A stretch of 64,000 bases of DNA from JAFGDI01 sp963667715. Lineage in GTDB: Bacteria; Planctomycetota; Phycisphaerae; Sedimentisphaerales; SM23-30. Below the pieces are notes generated by a model, which did not search any database, had not been told where the DNA came from, and saw only the letters and a program-made list of their open reading frames with translations. Location: positions 3,286,001 to 3,350,000 of the forward strand of contig OY763926.1 of NCBI GenBank assembly GCA_963667715.1, given 5' to 3'. The position numbers and the translations under genes were made by a program. Below are positions 49,844 through 58,465 of this stretch, one piece after another (position 1 is the stretch's first letter; each line of letters starts with the position of its first letter).

Positions 49844-49937
49844 AGAGAAAACCTCACAAATCATTAAAAGGCGTGTTTTGCCGCCCGAATTAAAAAACTC
49901 CCCAGCTTAAATATCGGGTATTGCGTGTGTTTTTCCT

Positions 49938-49973
49938 AAAAAAAAAGGGTAATCCCACTTAGGACTACCCTTT
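49938..49973 (-). terminator. Terminator after fliA
   Basis: On the minus strand AAAGGGTAGTCC pairs with GGATTACCCTTT (one G-T) around a 6-base loop, then a T-rich run (+ strand A-tract 49938-49946). It lies about 60 bases past the fliA stop. Confidence 0.88.
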
Positions 49974-50033
49974 ATTATAGCTTTTCAATCTGGTAAATAC
50001 CAAATCTTATTTTTTAATTAACTGACGAGATCA

Positions 50034-50939
50034 TTATGCATTATCGTCTTTATGACTCATTTGAGCCTTGAGTCTCTGTAAAATTGATGAATGCATCTGT
50101 GACACACGACTTTCAGATAGATCTAAGGTAGCACCAATTTCCTTCATAGTCATTTCTTCATAATAATAAAGAATGATAATAAGCTTTTCAGCTCTGGTAA
50201 GCCCACGCGTCATCATATCTTTGATATCACGCTTCTGGATCTCGTAAAGTGGATTTATTCCACGTTTATCTTCCAGTACGTCGATTTCACAAACATCTTT
50301 CTGGCTATCAGTCTCAAACCATTTACGGCTAAGAGATACCAGTGAAATAGCATGCGCATCACGTTTAAGCTTTAGGTATTCGCCCTTTTCAAGGCCCATT
50401 ATGCTGGCAAGCTCTTCGTCTGACGCTGCTCGGCCATTCTGGGCTTCAAACTCTTTACAAACTCTATCAAGCTTGTGTGCCCTGCTGCGAACAAGACGAG
50501 GAACCCAGTCCATACTACGAAGCTGGTCAAGGATAGCACCTCTGATACGCGGTGCACAATATGTGGAAAACTTTACACCTCTTTCAAGGTCGTAAGAGTT
50601 TATTGCGTCCATAAGCCCAAAATAACCAGCACTTGTCAGGTCATCAATATCAACTTCATCTGGCAGCTTAGAGTAAATGCGCTCAGCATTATATTTGACC
50701 AGATACAAATAGTTCTCGATCAGGCCATTTCTGTATACTACCTTTTCTGTTAACTTAAAATTTATCCAGAGATTACGAAGCTCTTCTTCTCCATCGGAAA
50801 AAAGGCGGTTAAGGATCTCCTCTGAAACTGAAAACTCAGTTACAATGTCCTTGTCGTAATCATTTTGGTTAAATTCATAGTCCCCCAGAGAAGTATCGCA
50901 GTGAGTGCCTTTTACTTCTATCGCCGAATCAAATTCCAT
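50034..50939 (-). CDS. fliA: Flagellar sigma-28 factor FliA/WhiG type
   Basis: This 301-residue sigma factor has region 2 (VDIDDLTSAGYFGLMDAINS, RGVKFSTYCAPRIRGAILDQ and LRSMDWVPRLVRSRAHKLDR) and regions 3 and 4 (GRAASDEELASIMGLEKGEY; RAEKLIIILYYYEEMTMKEI, then LSESRVSQMHSSILQRLKAQ). The DxxVPRxxR-type sequence is diagnostic for FliA/WhiG. It directs transcription of late flagellar and chemotaxis genes. An N-terminal extension of about 60 residues (LGDYEFNQNDYDKDIVTEFS) goes beyond the E. coli FliA length of 239. It follows a 115-residue membrane protein gene, which in turn is preceded by a sigma-28-like promoter (51467-51494), suggesting autoregulation. No flgM is visible. Confidence 0.95.
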   Translation of the reverse strand: MEFDSAIEVKGTHCDTSLGDYEFNQNDYDKDIVTEFSVSEEILNRLFSDGEEELRNLWINFKLTEKVVYRNGLIENYLYLVKYNAERIYSKLPDEVDIDDLTSAGYFGLMDAINSYDLERGVKFSTYCAPRIRGAILDQLRSMDWVPRLVRSRAHKLDRVCKEFEAQNGRAASDEELASIMGLEKGEYLKLKRDAHAISLVSLSRKWFETDSQKDVCEIDVLEDKRGINPLYEIQKRDIKDMMTRGLTRAEKLIIILYYYEEMTMKEIGATLDLSESRVSQMHSSILQRLKAQMSHKDDNA

Positions 50940-51030
50940 AATGACAACCTTAAAATAAGAATATACCGTTTAAAATTTTCTACACCTTAGTAACTTGCTA
51001 CAAAAAGACCAATAGAATAATCAAGAAATA

Positions 51031-51378
51031 TTAAACTTGTGACCCAACCAGCTGAGGCTCCTCCGCGCCAGCATGATCGTTGTCGTTGAGCATATCGTCA
51101 GATTCAGATAATTCATCTAACTCAGCTTCAGCGTTCTTCTTTTCAAACTCTGCATTGACTTCAGCTTCGATCGCAGCCTTTTCGCGTTCAAAGCTCTCTT
51201 CAATTGCGATTTGGCCTATCCTACCGATGATATTACCCAGAAAATAGAAGACAAACATTATTGTCAAAGCTCTGGTAACGATCGTGATATAATCATTATC
51301 GGACAGCAACCCTATAACAAGGGCTGTTGCAAACGCAACAAAAGAAAGTCCAGCAGCACATAGTCTTACTGTAAGCAT
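51031..51378 (-). CDS. Small two-span membrane protein in the flagellar cluster, function unknown
   Basis: The 115-residue protein has two likely membrane helices (about 4-24, AAGLSFVAFATALVIGLL; about 32-52, VTRALTIMFVFYFLGNIIG). A charged helix that looks like a coiled coil follows (about 60-90, SFEREKAAIEAEVNAEFEKK). The C-terminal tail is acidic. I do not recognise a family. It lies between flhG and fliA in the same direction, and a sigma-28-like promoter stands about 90 bases upstream, so it is probably co-expressed with fliA. A role in flagellar placement or export is plausible but unproven. Confidence 0.75.
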   Translation of the reverse strand: MLTVRLCAAGLSFVAFATALVIGLLSDNDYITIVTRALTIMFVFYFLGNIIGRIGQIAIEESFEREKAAIEAEVNAEFEKKNAEAELDELSESDDMLNDNDHAGAEEPQLVGSQV

Positions 51379-51466
51379 TTAACCATTCATCCTGAATCCA
51401 GCTAAAGTTACAACAATTTCGCATACAATTACTAGCCAAGTTTTCTGTATACAAAACCGTAAAAGG

Positions 51467-51494
51467 TTATCGGCACAATATTTGGATATGTTTA
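51467..51494 (-). promoter_or_regulatory. Sigma-28-like promoter inside the flagellar cluster
   Basis: On the minus strand TAAA (51494-51491), 16 bases, then a perfect GCCGATAA (51474-51467). The FliA consensus is TAAA-N15-GCCGATAA. It lies in the gap after flhG and about 90 bases before the 115-residue membrane protein gene, so it would drive that gene and fliA. Confidence 0.6.
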
Positions 51495-51512
51495 ATTAAT
51501 ATCTAATAAATT

Positions 51513-52364
51513 TTAAAAAAACCAGTTTACCACTTTTCTGAAGAAACCTTCATCAACACTGGCAGCCTCTGCCCCCCTGCCAAATTTACTGGCAAGGGTC
51601 AAAAAACAATAACTGGCCTGACTACGAGGATATGCCAGTACTACCGGCTCACACCGAAGTACTGCATTCGAAACACTATCGTCGTAAAGTATGTAACCAG
51701 CATCTGTTATAGAAACCGACAAGAACTTCCTTGCTGTATCAGCCAGTTTTCTATAGACCTTGCGAGCCTGGTTACGACTCTCAACCATATTAACAAGTAA
51801 TGAAAGCTTAACTCCACTTTGTCCCTTGCTCAAAGCCTTGATCATCGCATATGCATCTGTCATACTGGTAGGCTCAGGCGTAGTAACAATTATCGTGTGA
51901 TCAGCCGCTTCACAAAAATTCAATACATTTGATGCAATACCAGCACCAGTATCAACAATGATAATATCATTAGTATCTTCTAAGGTAGACATCTGCTGTA
52001 TGATATGATTTCGTTGGAAATCACTCATCTGGGCAAGCTCACTCATGCCGGAAACTCCGCAAACGAGGCTTACACCACCACGCACAGGTATTACCAATTC
52101 GTCCATAGTCTTACGCCCAAAAGCAAGCTGAGCGATGGTTCTATTTGTACGTACATTGAACAACAGATCAAGATTGGCCAGCCCAAAGTCGGCATCTATT
52201 AACGTAACCTTTCGCCTGGCAGCTGCCAGACAAATAGAAAGATTTGCCGCTACATTGGTCTTACCAACGCCACCTTTACCACTGGTAACAGCTATTACTT
52301 TGGCTCGCCTGCCTCTTGACTTGCGAACCATAAGTCTGAGTTTTTCAGCTTGATCTACTACCAT
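51513..52364 (-). CDS. flhG: MinD-like ATPase FlhG (FleN/YlxH)
   Basis: FlhG counts and limits flagella together with FlhF. The 283-residue protein has the deviant Walker A motif SGKGGVGKT (28-36), switch I region LIDADFGLANLDLLF, Walker B IIIVDTGAGI and a C-terminal part typical of MinD/FlhG (LVNMVESRNQARKVYRKL). It starts 14 bases after the flhF stop, so the two genes are translationally close. The N-terminal DQAEKLRLMV resembles the FlhF-activating DQAxxLR motif of other FlhG proteins. Confidence 0.94.
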   Translation of the reverse strand: MVVDQAEKLRLMVRKSRGRRAKVIAVTSGKGGVGKTNVAANLSICLAAARRKVTLIDADFGLANLDLLFNVRTNRTIAQLAFGRKTMDELVIPVRGGVSLVCGVSGMSELAQMSDFQRNHIIQQMSTLEDTNDIIIVDTGAGIASNVLNFCEAADHTIIVTTPEPTSMTDAYAMIKALSKGQSGVKLSLLVNMVESRNQARKVYRKLADTARKFLSVSITDAGYILYDDSVSNAVLRCEPVVLAYPRSQASYCFLTLASKFGRGAEAASVDEGFFRKVVNWFF

Positions 52365-52378
52365 TTTATTGATCTCTA

Positions 52379-53755
52379 CTACACAGCTACTTCCAAATTC
52401 TTAATACCTTCTTCGCCCAAAAGCAACCTCGCCAATCTACCGCCGGCAGCAACTTCAATATCATCAGGCACATCCTGACCTGTTGTCACATAAGACAGCG
52501 ATGCGTCCAATTTGCGAAGAACAGAGAAAATAACACCAAAACTTATTGCTTCATCAAGCTTGGTAAGTATAACCCGGTCAACACCAAGCTTACCAAACTC
52601 CTCAGCAGCACTCATTATGCTGCTTTGACTGGAGGTACCAGATAACACCAAATGTATTTCATCTGGTGTTGCTGAAGCAATATATGCTTTTAATTCTTTA
52701 AGTTTAATTGCGTCTGTATGACTCCGGCCCGCAGTATCAACAAGAATAACATCCTTTGTCTGACGCATCTCTTCAATAGCATCATTCAATTCTGACGGAC
52801 TAAGTACCACTTTCAACGGCACATCAATGATCTGAGCATACATTCTTAGCTGATCTACAGCACCAATACGATATGTATCGATAGTGATAAGGCCAACATT
52901 TTTGCCACGACGCAGCTTCATATCAGCCGCAACCTTGGCAATAGTAGTTGTTTTACCTACTCCAGTAGGCCCTACCATCATAACAACTCTGCCAGAACCG
53001 TCAATGTTTTCTACTATCGGTCCACAAGTTTTCACCATTCCCTGCATAGCACCAACAAGTTTATGACGAATAACATCAATAGACTGAGCCTGCCCGCCGG
53101 TAAGTTCCTTCTGGATCTCATCGACCATTTCTTTGGCAATTTCATCAGCAACCTCATGCTGAACAAGCTCAAGATAAGTATCAAACAATTTCTCAGGCAT
53201 CTGCGGGGCATTTTGCTTACGCTGCTCTTTTACCATATTATTAATTATGGATTTGAGCTCACCGATCTCATCACGGATATCTTTGTTTAAAGCCAATTCA
53301 GACTGTGACTTTTCAAACCTGTCATTACCAGCTGTTGGTAATACCATACTTCTTTGATCTGCAACAACTCTATTGCTAGCAGGTAAATGCTCTCTGCCTG
53401 AAGCAGCCAAACCCAATGTCGCATTTTGCTCATTTCTCTTTTGATTAGAAACAGCGGCAAGTATTTCAGATAAGGCCTGCTTGTCCATCTTGTAGCCGGA
53501 GGCTGCACTGGCAGCCTGACTACCAGAGCTTGTCAAACCATATGCATTGCGTACCGCATTTGGTTTACGAGCAGGAGTTGTATTGTCATCAGCCTTAGCC
53601 GTTATTTCAAACATAGTCCTTCCACCTATGCCCATGAACCCGCCCTGACGTATAGGACGAGAATGCATAATTACAGCAGATGAACCTAGTTTTTTCTTAA
53701 CCAAAGCCAAAGCCTGAGGCATTGTCCTAGCTCTGAATTTTAATATTTTCGACAT
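52379..53755 (-). CDS. flhF: SRP-family GTPase FlhF
   Basis: FlhF is the SRP-type GTPase that marks the site of flagellum assembly. The 458-residue protein begins with the basic domain (KILKFRARTMPQALALVKKK) and has a variable linker (70-210). The NG domain has G1 GPTGVGKTTTIAKVAADMK (about 262), ITIDTYRIGAVDQL, G3 VILVDTAGRS and G4 ILTKLDEAISFG, ending TTGQDVPDDIEVA. Length and layout match the family. It lies 11 bases downstream of flhA and 14 bases upstream of flhG, the usual order. Confidence 0.95.
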   Translation of the reverse strand: MSKILKFRARTMPQALALVKKKLGSSAVIMHSRPIRQGGFMGIGGRTMFEITAKADDNTTPARKPNAVRNAYGLTSSGSQAASAASGYKMDKQALSEILAAVSNQKRNEQNATLGLAASGREHLPASNRVVADQRSMVLPTAGNDRFEKSQSELALNKDIRDEIGELKSIINNMVKEQRKQNAPQMPEKLFDTYLELVQHEVADEIAKEMVDEIQKELTGGQAQSIDVIRHKLVGAMQGMVKTCGPIVENIDGSGRVVMMVGPTGVGKTTTIAKVAADMKLRRGKNVGLITIDTYRIGAVDQLRMYAQIIDVPLKVVLSPSELNDAIEEMRQTKDVILVDTAGRSHTDAIKLKELKAYIASATPDEIHLVLSGTSSQSSIMSAAEEFGKLGVDRVILTKLDEAISFGVIFSVLRKLDASLSYVTTGQDVPDDIEVAAGGRLARLLLGEEGIKNLEVAV

Positions 53756-53766
53756 ATGCTATTTTC

Positions 53767-55890
53767 TCAATTAAATACCGGTTCCTGGCTGTTCAAAACA
53801 ACCATAGATACAGACTGAATATTAATTCCTTTTACTATCTCATTATATGCCAGTACCACAACATTTGACAGATGCGGAGCAAGCATTCTTCTCAACAATA
53901 ATCTGATCTGAGGCGAACATAATACTACCGGATGCGTGCCAACTTCTGTCAGCTTACCCAGGTGCTGAATAATTGAGGCAGAAATCTCATTTGCAACAGC
54001 AGGAGGCAAAGTAAGGAAACTTCCGGTTTCTGTTCGTTCAACATGCTTATTAATAGTATCCTCCAGAGTTGGGTCCAGAGTTACACATTTCAAATTATCG
54101 TTATCGTCTTTATATTGATTGCATATACTGCGAGCCAGTGCATTCCTGACATATTCTGAAAGCACCTCAACGTCTTTAGTACGATTGCCCCACTCACCCA
54201 GAGTCTCGAGTATTGTTTCCATATCTCTAACCGGCACTCTTTCAAGTAAAAGAGCCTGAAGAACCTTGAGTATCTCGCCTGGACGCATAACTTTACTAAC
54301 CACTTCTTCGATAATGGCAGGACATTTTTCCTTGGCCTTCTCCAGCAGTTCATCAAGATCCTGCCTAGTAAGCAACTCAGCAGAGTAATTCTTAATAACT
54401 TCTGTAATATGAGTAGCAAGCACGCTAGAGCAATCAACAACAGTATAATTCATCATCTCAGCATGATCTTTACGCGATGATGGAATCCAGTATGCGGTAA
54501 GCCCAAATGCCGGCTCAATTGTCTTTTTACCAGTTAAAGCCCCTGTTACTGCACCACTATCCATTGCCAGAAACTGATCCGGGAAACACTCGCCCTTGGC
54601 AATCCCAACACCTTTTAGCTTAACACAATATTCGTTAGGAGCCAGACGAACATTATCTCGTATCCTTATGCTGGGAACAATAATACCCAGTTCGATAGCT
54701 ATCTGTTTACGAATCATAGAAATACGTTTTAGCAGATCGCCACCCTGACGAGCATCAACCAGCTTAATGAGACCATAACCGATCTCCAGTTCCATCCTAT
54801 CAAGCGGCAACAGATCCTCGACTTTTTCCTTTTTCGTATCAACTGCAGCGGCTTTCTTCTTCTCAACCGCAGCGTCAGCAACCTTTTTCTTGTCAGCCTT
54901 GGTTAATAAATAAGCAATAGAGGCAAAACAAGCGGCAATAACTAACAGAGGAGAACGCGGCAAACTTGTCAGTGACAATACTGCCATAAAAATAGCGGCC
55001 ACGTACAATGGCTTAGGACTTCTGGTCATCTGGGTAATAAGCTCAGTACCCAAATCGCTCTTAGCTGTTGAACGAGTAACAATAAGACCTGAAGCAACTG
55101 ATATAATAAATGCCGGGATCTGACTTACCAGACCGTCACCAATAGTAAGGTTAGTATAAACACGAAAGCATTCTGAGAGGTCCATATTATATTGGAACTT
55201 ACCGACAACGATACCACCAATAATATTAACCAGCGTAATAATGATACCTGCTACCGCATCACCACGAACGAATTTACTGGCACCGTCCATAGCTCCATAA
55301 AAATCAGCTTCCATCGAAATGCTTTCACGGCGTCTGCGAGCTTCAGTTTCGTTTATGAGACCTGCATTCAAGTCAGCATCGATCGCCATCTGCTTACCCG
55401 GCATACCATCCAAGGTAAAACGAGCGGCAACTTCACTCACTCTGGTAGCACCTTTGGTAATAACAACGAACTGGATAACAACGAGAATGAGGAAGATTAT
55501 CACACCAACGGCCATATTATTGCCAGCAACAAACTCTGAGAACGCTTTGATCATTTGCCCAGCAGCTGCGATCTCTTCCTGAGACTCACCCGCCGTGAGG
55601 ATCTTTCTGGTCGTTGCACAGTTCAAAACGAGTCTAAACAATGTACCTGCCAGCAATAATGAAGGAAATGATGAAAGTTCTAACGGGCTGGTTACAAATA
55701 TCGTAGTAAGCAGCAACAAAGAAGCAAAAGCCAGATTTGCTACCAGCAAAATATCAAGGAAAGAGGAAGGCAGAGGGATGAGCATAACAAAAATTAAACA
55801 GACCGCAGCCAATGGAAGAATCATATCGCGACTGTTGTGTATCAACGATATGATATTGTTCTTACCTTTTGCCAAATCTGCCAGTGCCAT
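53767..55890 (-). CDS. flhA: Flagellar export apparatus protein FlhA
   Basis: FlhA is the large membrane subunit of the flagellar type III export gate. The 707-residue protein has eight or so membrane segments in the first 340 residues (for example LAAVCLIFVMLIPLPSSFLD and LLVANLAFASLLLLTTIFV). The conserved cytoplasmic loop RFTLDGMPGKQMAIDADLNA is followed by INETEARRRRESISMEADFY, and the cytoplasmic C-terminal domain fits (for example RIRDNVRLAPNEYCVKLKGV and HPVVLCSPQIRLLLRRML). AAGGACG precedes the ATG. It is the first gene of the cluster; no flhB lies immediately upstream. Confidence 0.96.
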   Translation of the reverse strand: MALADLAKGKNNIISLIHNSRDMILPLAAVCLIFVMLIPLPSSFLDILLVANLAFASLLLLTTIFVTSPLELSSFPSLLLAGTLFRLVLNCATTRKILTAGESQEEIAAAGQMIKAFSEFVAGNNMAVGVIIFLILVVIQFVVITKGATRVSEVAARFTLDGMPGKQMAIDADLNAGLINETEARRRRESISMEADFYGAMDGASKFVRGDAVAGIIITLVNIIGGIVVGKFQYNMDLSECFRVYTNLTIGDGLVSQIPAFIISVASGLIVTRSTAKSDLGTELITQMTRSPKPLYVAAIFMAVLSLTSLPRSPLLVIAACFASIAYLLTKADKKKVADAAVEKKKAAAVDTKKEKVEDLLPLDRMELEIGYGLIKLVDARQGGDLLKRISMIRKQIAIELGIIVPSIRIRDNVRLAPNEYCVKLKGVGIAKGECFPDQFLAMDSGAVTGALTGKKTIEPAFGLTAYWIPSSRKDHAEMMNYTVVDCSSVLATHITEVIKNYSAELLTRQDLDELLEKAKEKCPAIIEEVVSKVMRPGEILKVLQALLLERVPVRDMETILETLGEWGNRTKDVEVLSEYVRNALARSICNQYKDDNDNLKCVTLDPTLEDTINKHVERTETGSFLTLPPAVANEISASIIQHLGKLTEVGTHPVVLCSPQIRLLLRRMLAPHLSNVVVLAYNEIVKGINIQSVSMVVLNSQEPVFN

Positions 55891-56445
55891 TTAAGCGTCC
55901 TTGCTTCTCACTTATAGTCAGCTTGCCCCCTTAAGCAATAAAGGGACAAATGCTAACATTTATTATTTCAATTAAAACCAGCCTGATCCATCAGCTGAAA
56001 AAAAATCTCAAAATTATTAAAAAAAGATTAAACTTATACTAGCCATAAGGCCGATAACTTGAGATTAAGTAATAGTATAAACCTCTTCAGTAAAAACACA
56101 ACATAAATAATTTCATTTTTATTTATTCAAAGTAATAAATAACATACACTTACACCCCTTTCCACATATAGACGCAAACAGCACTACCAATACCATATCT
56201 AGTGCCGTGTTTTAGCAGCATAAAAAACTGTTTTTTCAACTGGTCAAACATTTAACCAACAGGCTGTTAGTAATGATTGTGAAATCACGCAAAGTCATAA
56301 ATTACATATCATTATATAAAAAATAAACTTTCGCGATAAAGTACGAAAAAATAAAGTATTTAATTGATATAATCCGAATTACTAATATAATCTTTATCCG
56401 TTAATGGATTAAACAACACTGATTCCCTAATCACCAGGTGGCATT
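55891..56445. other. Divergent intergenic region between flhA and the amidase-like gene
   Basis: About 555 AT-rich bases without a gene. On the plus strand TAAA (56029-56032), 17 bases and a perfect GCCGATAA (56050-56057) resemble a sigma-28 promoter with a slightly long spacer. No clear promoter for flhA stands out. Confidence 0.45.
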
Positions 56446-56967
56446 ATGAACAATCAAGGAAGATTGGTTAACGCAATAATTATACTTATGGTTTCCATGA
56501 CAGCCGGAGCCCTCGTGCTTTTAGCGCTGGAAGGTAAGCCACTTAAGCCTGTTGCGTTCAGTCTTTCAAGTTCTAGCGAGATCAACACTAATGTTTCAAG
56601 AGAAACTATCGGTACCCGTAACGGCATAACACCTGATAAATGGGCGAACATCGAGATTACATTCAGTAGTGATTACAACGAGGTGGTCAATAGAGCAACA
56701 ACAGGCCCACTCGATACCGAAAATCATTTCGTCATCTGCGACGGCTCACACAATAGTATTGATGGGCAGATAATCGCCACTACCACCTGGTACAACCAGA
56801 ATTCTGTTAATGACCCATTTGCCAGCGATGTTATCAGAGTATGTATGCTCTCAGGCAACGGAAGCTTCAAACCTACCCCATGGCAATACAACAGACTGGA
56901 ATCCTTGGTAAACCGTTTAGCAAAACACTGCAATATACCGCTTAATCATATTAGTACTGTCAAATAG
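56446..56967 (+). CDS. Membrane-anchored degenerate N-acetylmuramoyl-alanine amidase/PGRP-like protein
   Basis: The 173-residue protein has one N-terminal membrane segment (VNAIIILMVSMTAGALVLLA, 8-27), then a domain that follows the amidase_2/PGRP fold in outline. ITPDKWANIEITFSS sits where active enzymes have a W..I.IHHS segment. NHFVICDGSHNSIDGQI matches the central YHFVI..G...DG.I strand. FKPTPWQYNRLESLVNRLAK matches the PT..Q...L..LV helix. The zinc-binding histidine pair is replaced by Thr-Phe and the usual C-terminal GHRD is missing, since the chain ends NHISTVK. It is therefore unlikely to cut peptidoglycan and may instead bind cell-wall fragments. The call rests on motif alignment by eye. 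Confidence 0.65.
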   Translation: MNNQGRLVNAIIILMVSMTAGALVLLALEGKPLKPVAFSLSSSSEINTNVSRETIGTRNGITPDKWANIEITFSSDYNEVVNRATTGPLDTENHFVICDGSHNSIDGQIIATTTWYNQNSVNDPFASDVIRVCMLSGNGSFKPTPWQYNRLESLVNRLAKHCNIPLNHISTVK

Positions 56968-57534
56968 TAAAGTTTATAAACTGTTATTTAACAGTACATA
57001 ATAGCAACTTCACGCTATTGCTGCCATCCATATGGACGAATTTTACTTGCCTGAAATGACTCTTGCTTGTAAAATCTGACAGAAATTGACCTGATTTAAC
57101 AGGACAAAAACGCTAATAATTGCCAGATTTGCAATTATTCTTGTTTTTTTGTAACCGTTGATCAGTTTTATATATATAAAAAATGAATTTGCAATAAAGC
57201 GACTTAATTTTGCGTTCTACCTTGTGGAGAGTTTAAGTAGCGGCCAAATTTATTATTTCAGGAAAGACAGAGAGTAAATTATATATTATTTCTTCCAACG
57301 CAATCATTAAAAGTGATACATTTCTACTGTCTGCCTAAAATAAAAATTTCCCTGCCTGATTATCCCCTAAGGTCAACCCCAAAAAAAGTCGATTATCAGC
57401 CATACCATAGGTATTTATATACTTAAATACTGGTTGATAAACTGTAGTTTAAATAAAGAGGTTGGCTTTTAACCACTTTAACTAGTGTACGATGCGTTTA
57501 TATTAAAAACAGGAAAGTCAGGGAAGCAAAGGAA
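56968..57534. other. Non-coding stretch before the kinase gene
   Basis: About 567 AT-rich bases; I see no gene, RNA signature, clear terminator or strong promoter here. Confidence 0.5.
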
Positions 57535-58425
57535 ATGGCATTATTACCTAATCCAGCAATTGGTCACTACGAACCGCCAGTCTTTGATGGCTATGAGGTA
57601 GTTCGCAGATTGGGATCTGGTGCCGGCAGCACAATTTTTTCGGTGAGGGACACAAATTCCGGAGAATTGAGAGCGCTGAAGCACGTTATCAGGCAGGAAG
57701 GCCAAGACAAACGCATGATCGAACAGGTCGAGAATGAGTTCGAGATGTCGAGCCGTATTGACCACCCATATGTTCGTAAGAGCTTTGAGATCAAAAGAAT
57801 AAAGAAGATGTTGCAAGTCCGTGAGATCATTATGCTTATGGAATTTTGTCCAGGCATCTCTCTCGAACAAAGTCCTAGTCATTCATTACTAGATCTACTA
57901 TTGATATTTCGTATGGTTGCTGACGCTCTAAATGGTATGCACGAAGCTGGTATTATTCATTGTGATATCAAGCCAAATAATATCATTTTGGCAGAAAATG
58001 GCAGTATAAGAGTGATCGACCTGGGCCAAAGCTGTCCAATAGGTACTATCAAGCCACGTATTCAGGGTACTCCTGACTATATATCCCCGGAGCAGGTAAA
58101 ACGTAAACCTGTTACCAAGCAAACAGATATCTTCAATTTAGGTGCTACCATTTACTGGTCTTTGACTGGTAAACATATACCTACACTGATTCCTAAGAAG
58201 CAGATGGATAAGGTTGAGATACTCTCAGAATCCAGACATACCCCACCACCAGCTCCACATGAGCTAAAATCTATTATTCCAGTTGGTGTGTCAAATCTGG
58301 TAATGGAATGCGTTAAGAAAAGCCCTAAGGAACGCCCAGAAAATATGGGTGAACTTATCTCCAGACTGGACTTGTTGATCCACATGATCGCCGGCGGCAA
58401 AAATGCCAACGCAACTACTAAATAA
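57535..58425 (+). CDS. Hanks-type Ser/Thr protein kinase
   Basis: A compact 296-residue soluble kinase consists of almost nothing but the kinase domain. Landmarks are the glycine loop RRLGSGAGSTIF (24-35), the lysine Lys49 (RALKHV), the catalytic loop HCDIKPNN (His142, Asp144, Asn149), the metal-binding DLG (Asp162) and the APE-like PDYISPEQ. The catalytic loop has Cys in place of the usual Arg (HCD, not HRD) and DFG is DLG, so it is a non-RD kinase likely to be active without activation-loop phosphorylation. There is no transmembrane or sensor domain. A metallophosphoesterase gene begins 40 bases downstream, so the pair may act on a common target. A weak AAAGGAA precedes the ATG. Confidence 0.92.
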   Translation: MALLPNPAIGHYEPPVFDGYEVVRRLGSGAGSTIFSVRDTNSGELRALKHVIRQEGQDKRMIEQVENEFEMSSRIDHPYVRKSFEIKRIKKMLQVREIIMLMEFCPGISLEQSPSHSLLDLLLIFRMVADALNGMHEAGIIHCDIKPNNIILAENGSIRVIDLGQSCPIGTIKPRIQGTPDYISPEQVKRKPVTKQTDIFNLGATIYWSLTGKHIPTLIPKKQMDKVEILSESRHTPPPAPHELKSIIPVGVSNLVMECVKKSPKERPENMGELISRLDLLIHMIAGGKNANATTK

Positions 58426-58465
58426 GTAGGCATACAGATAAACTTATTTAACAGGCAGGTATCCA

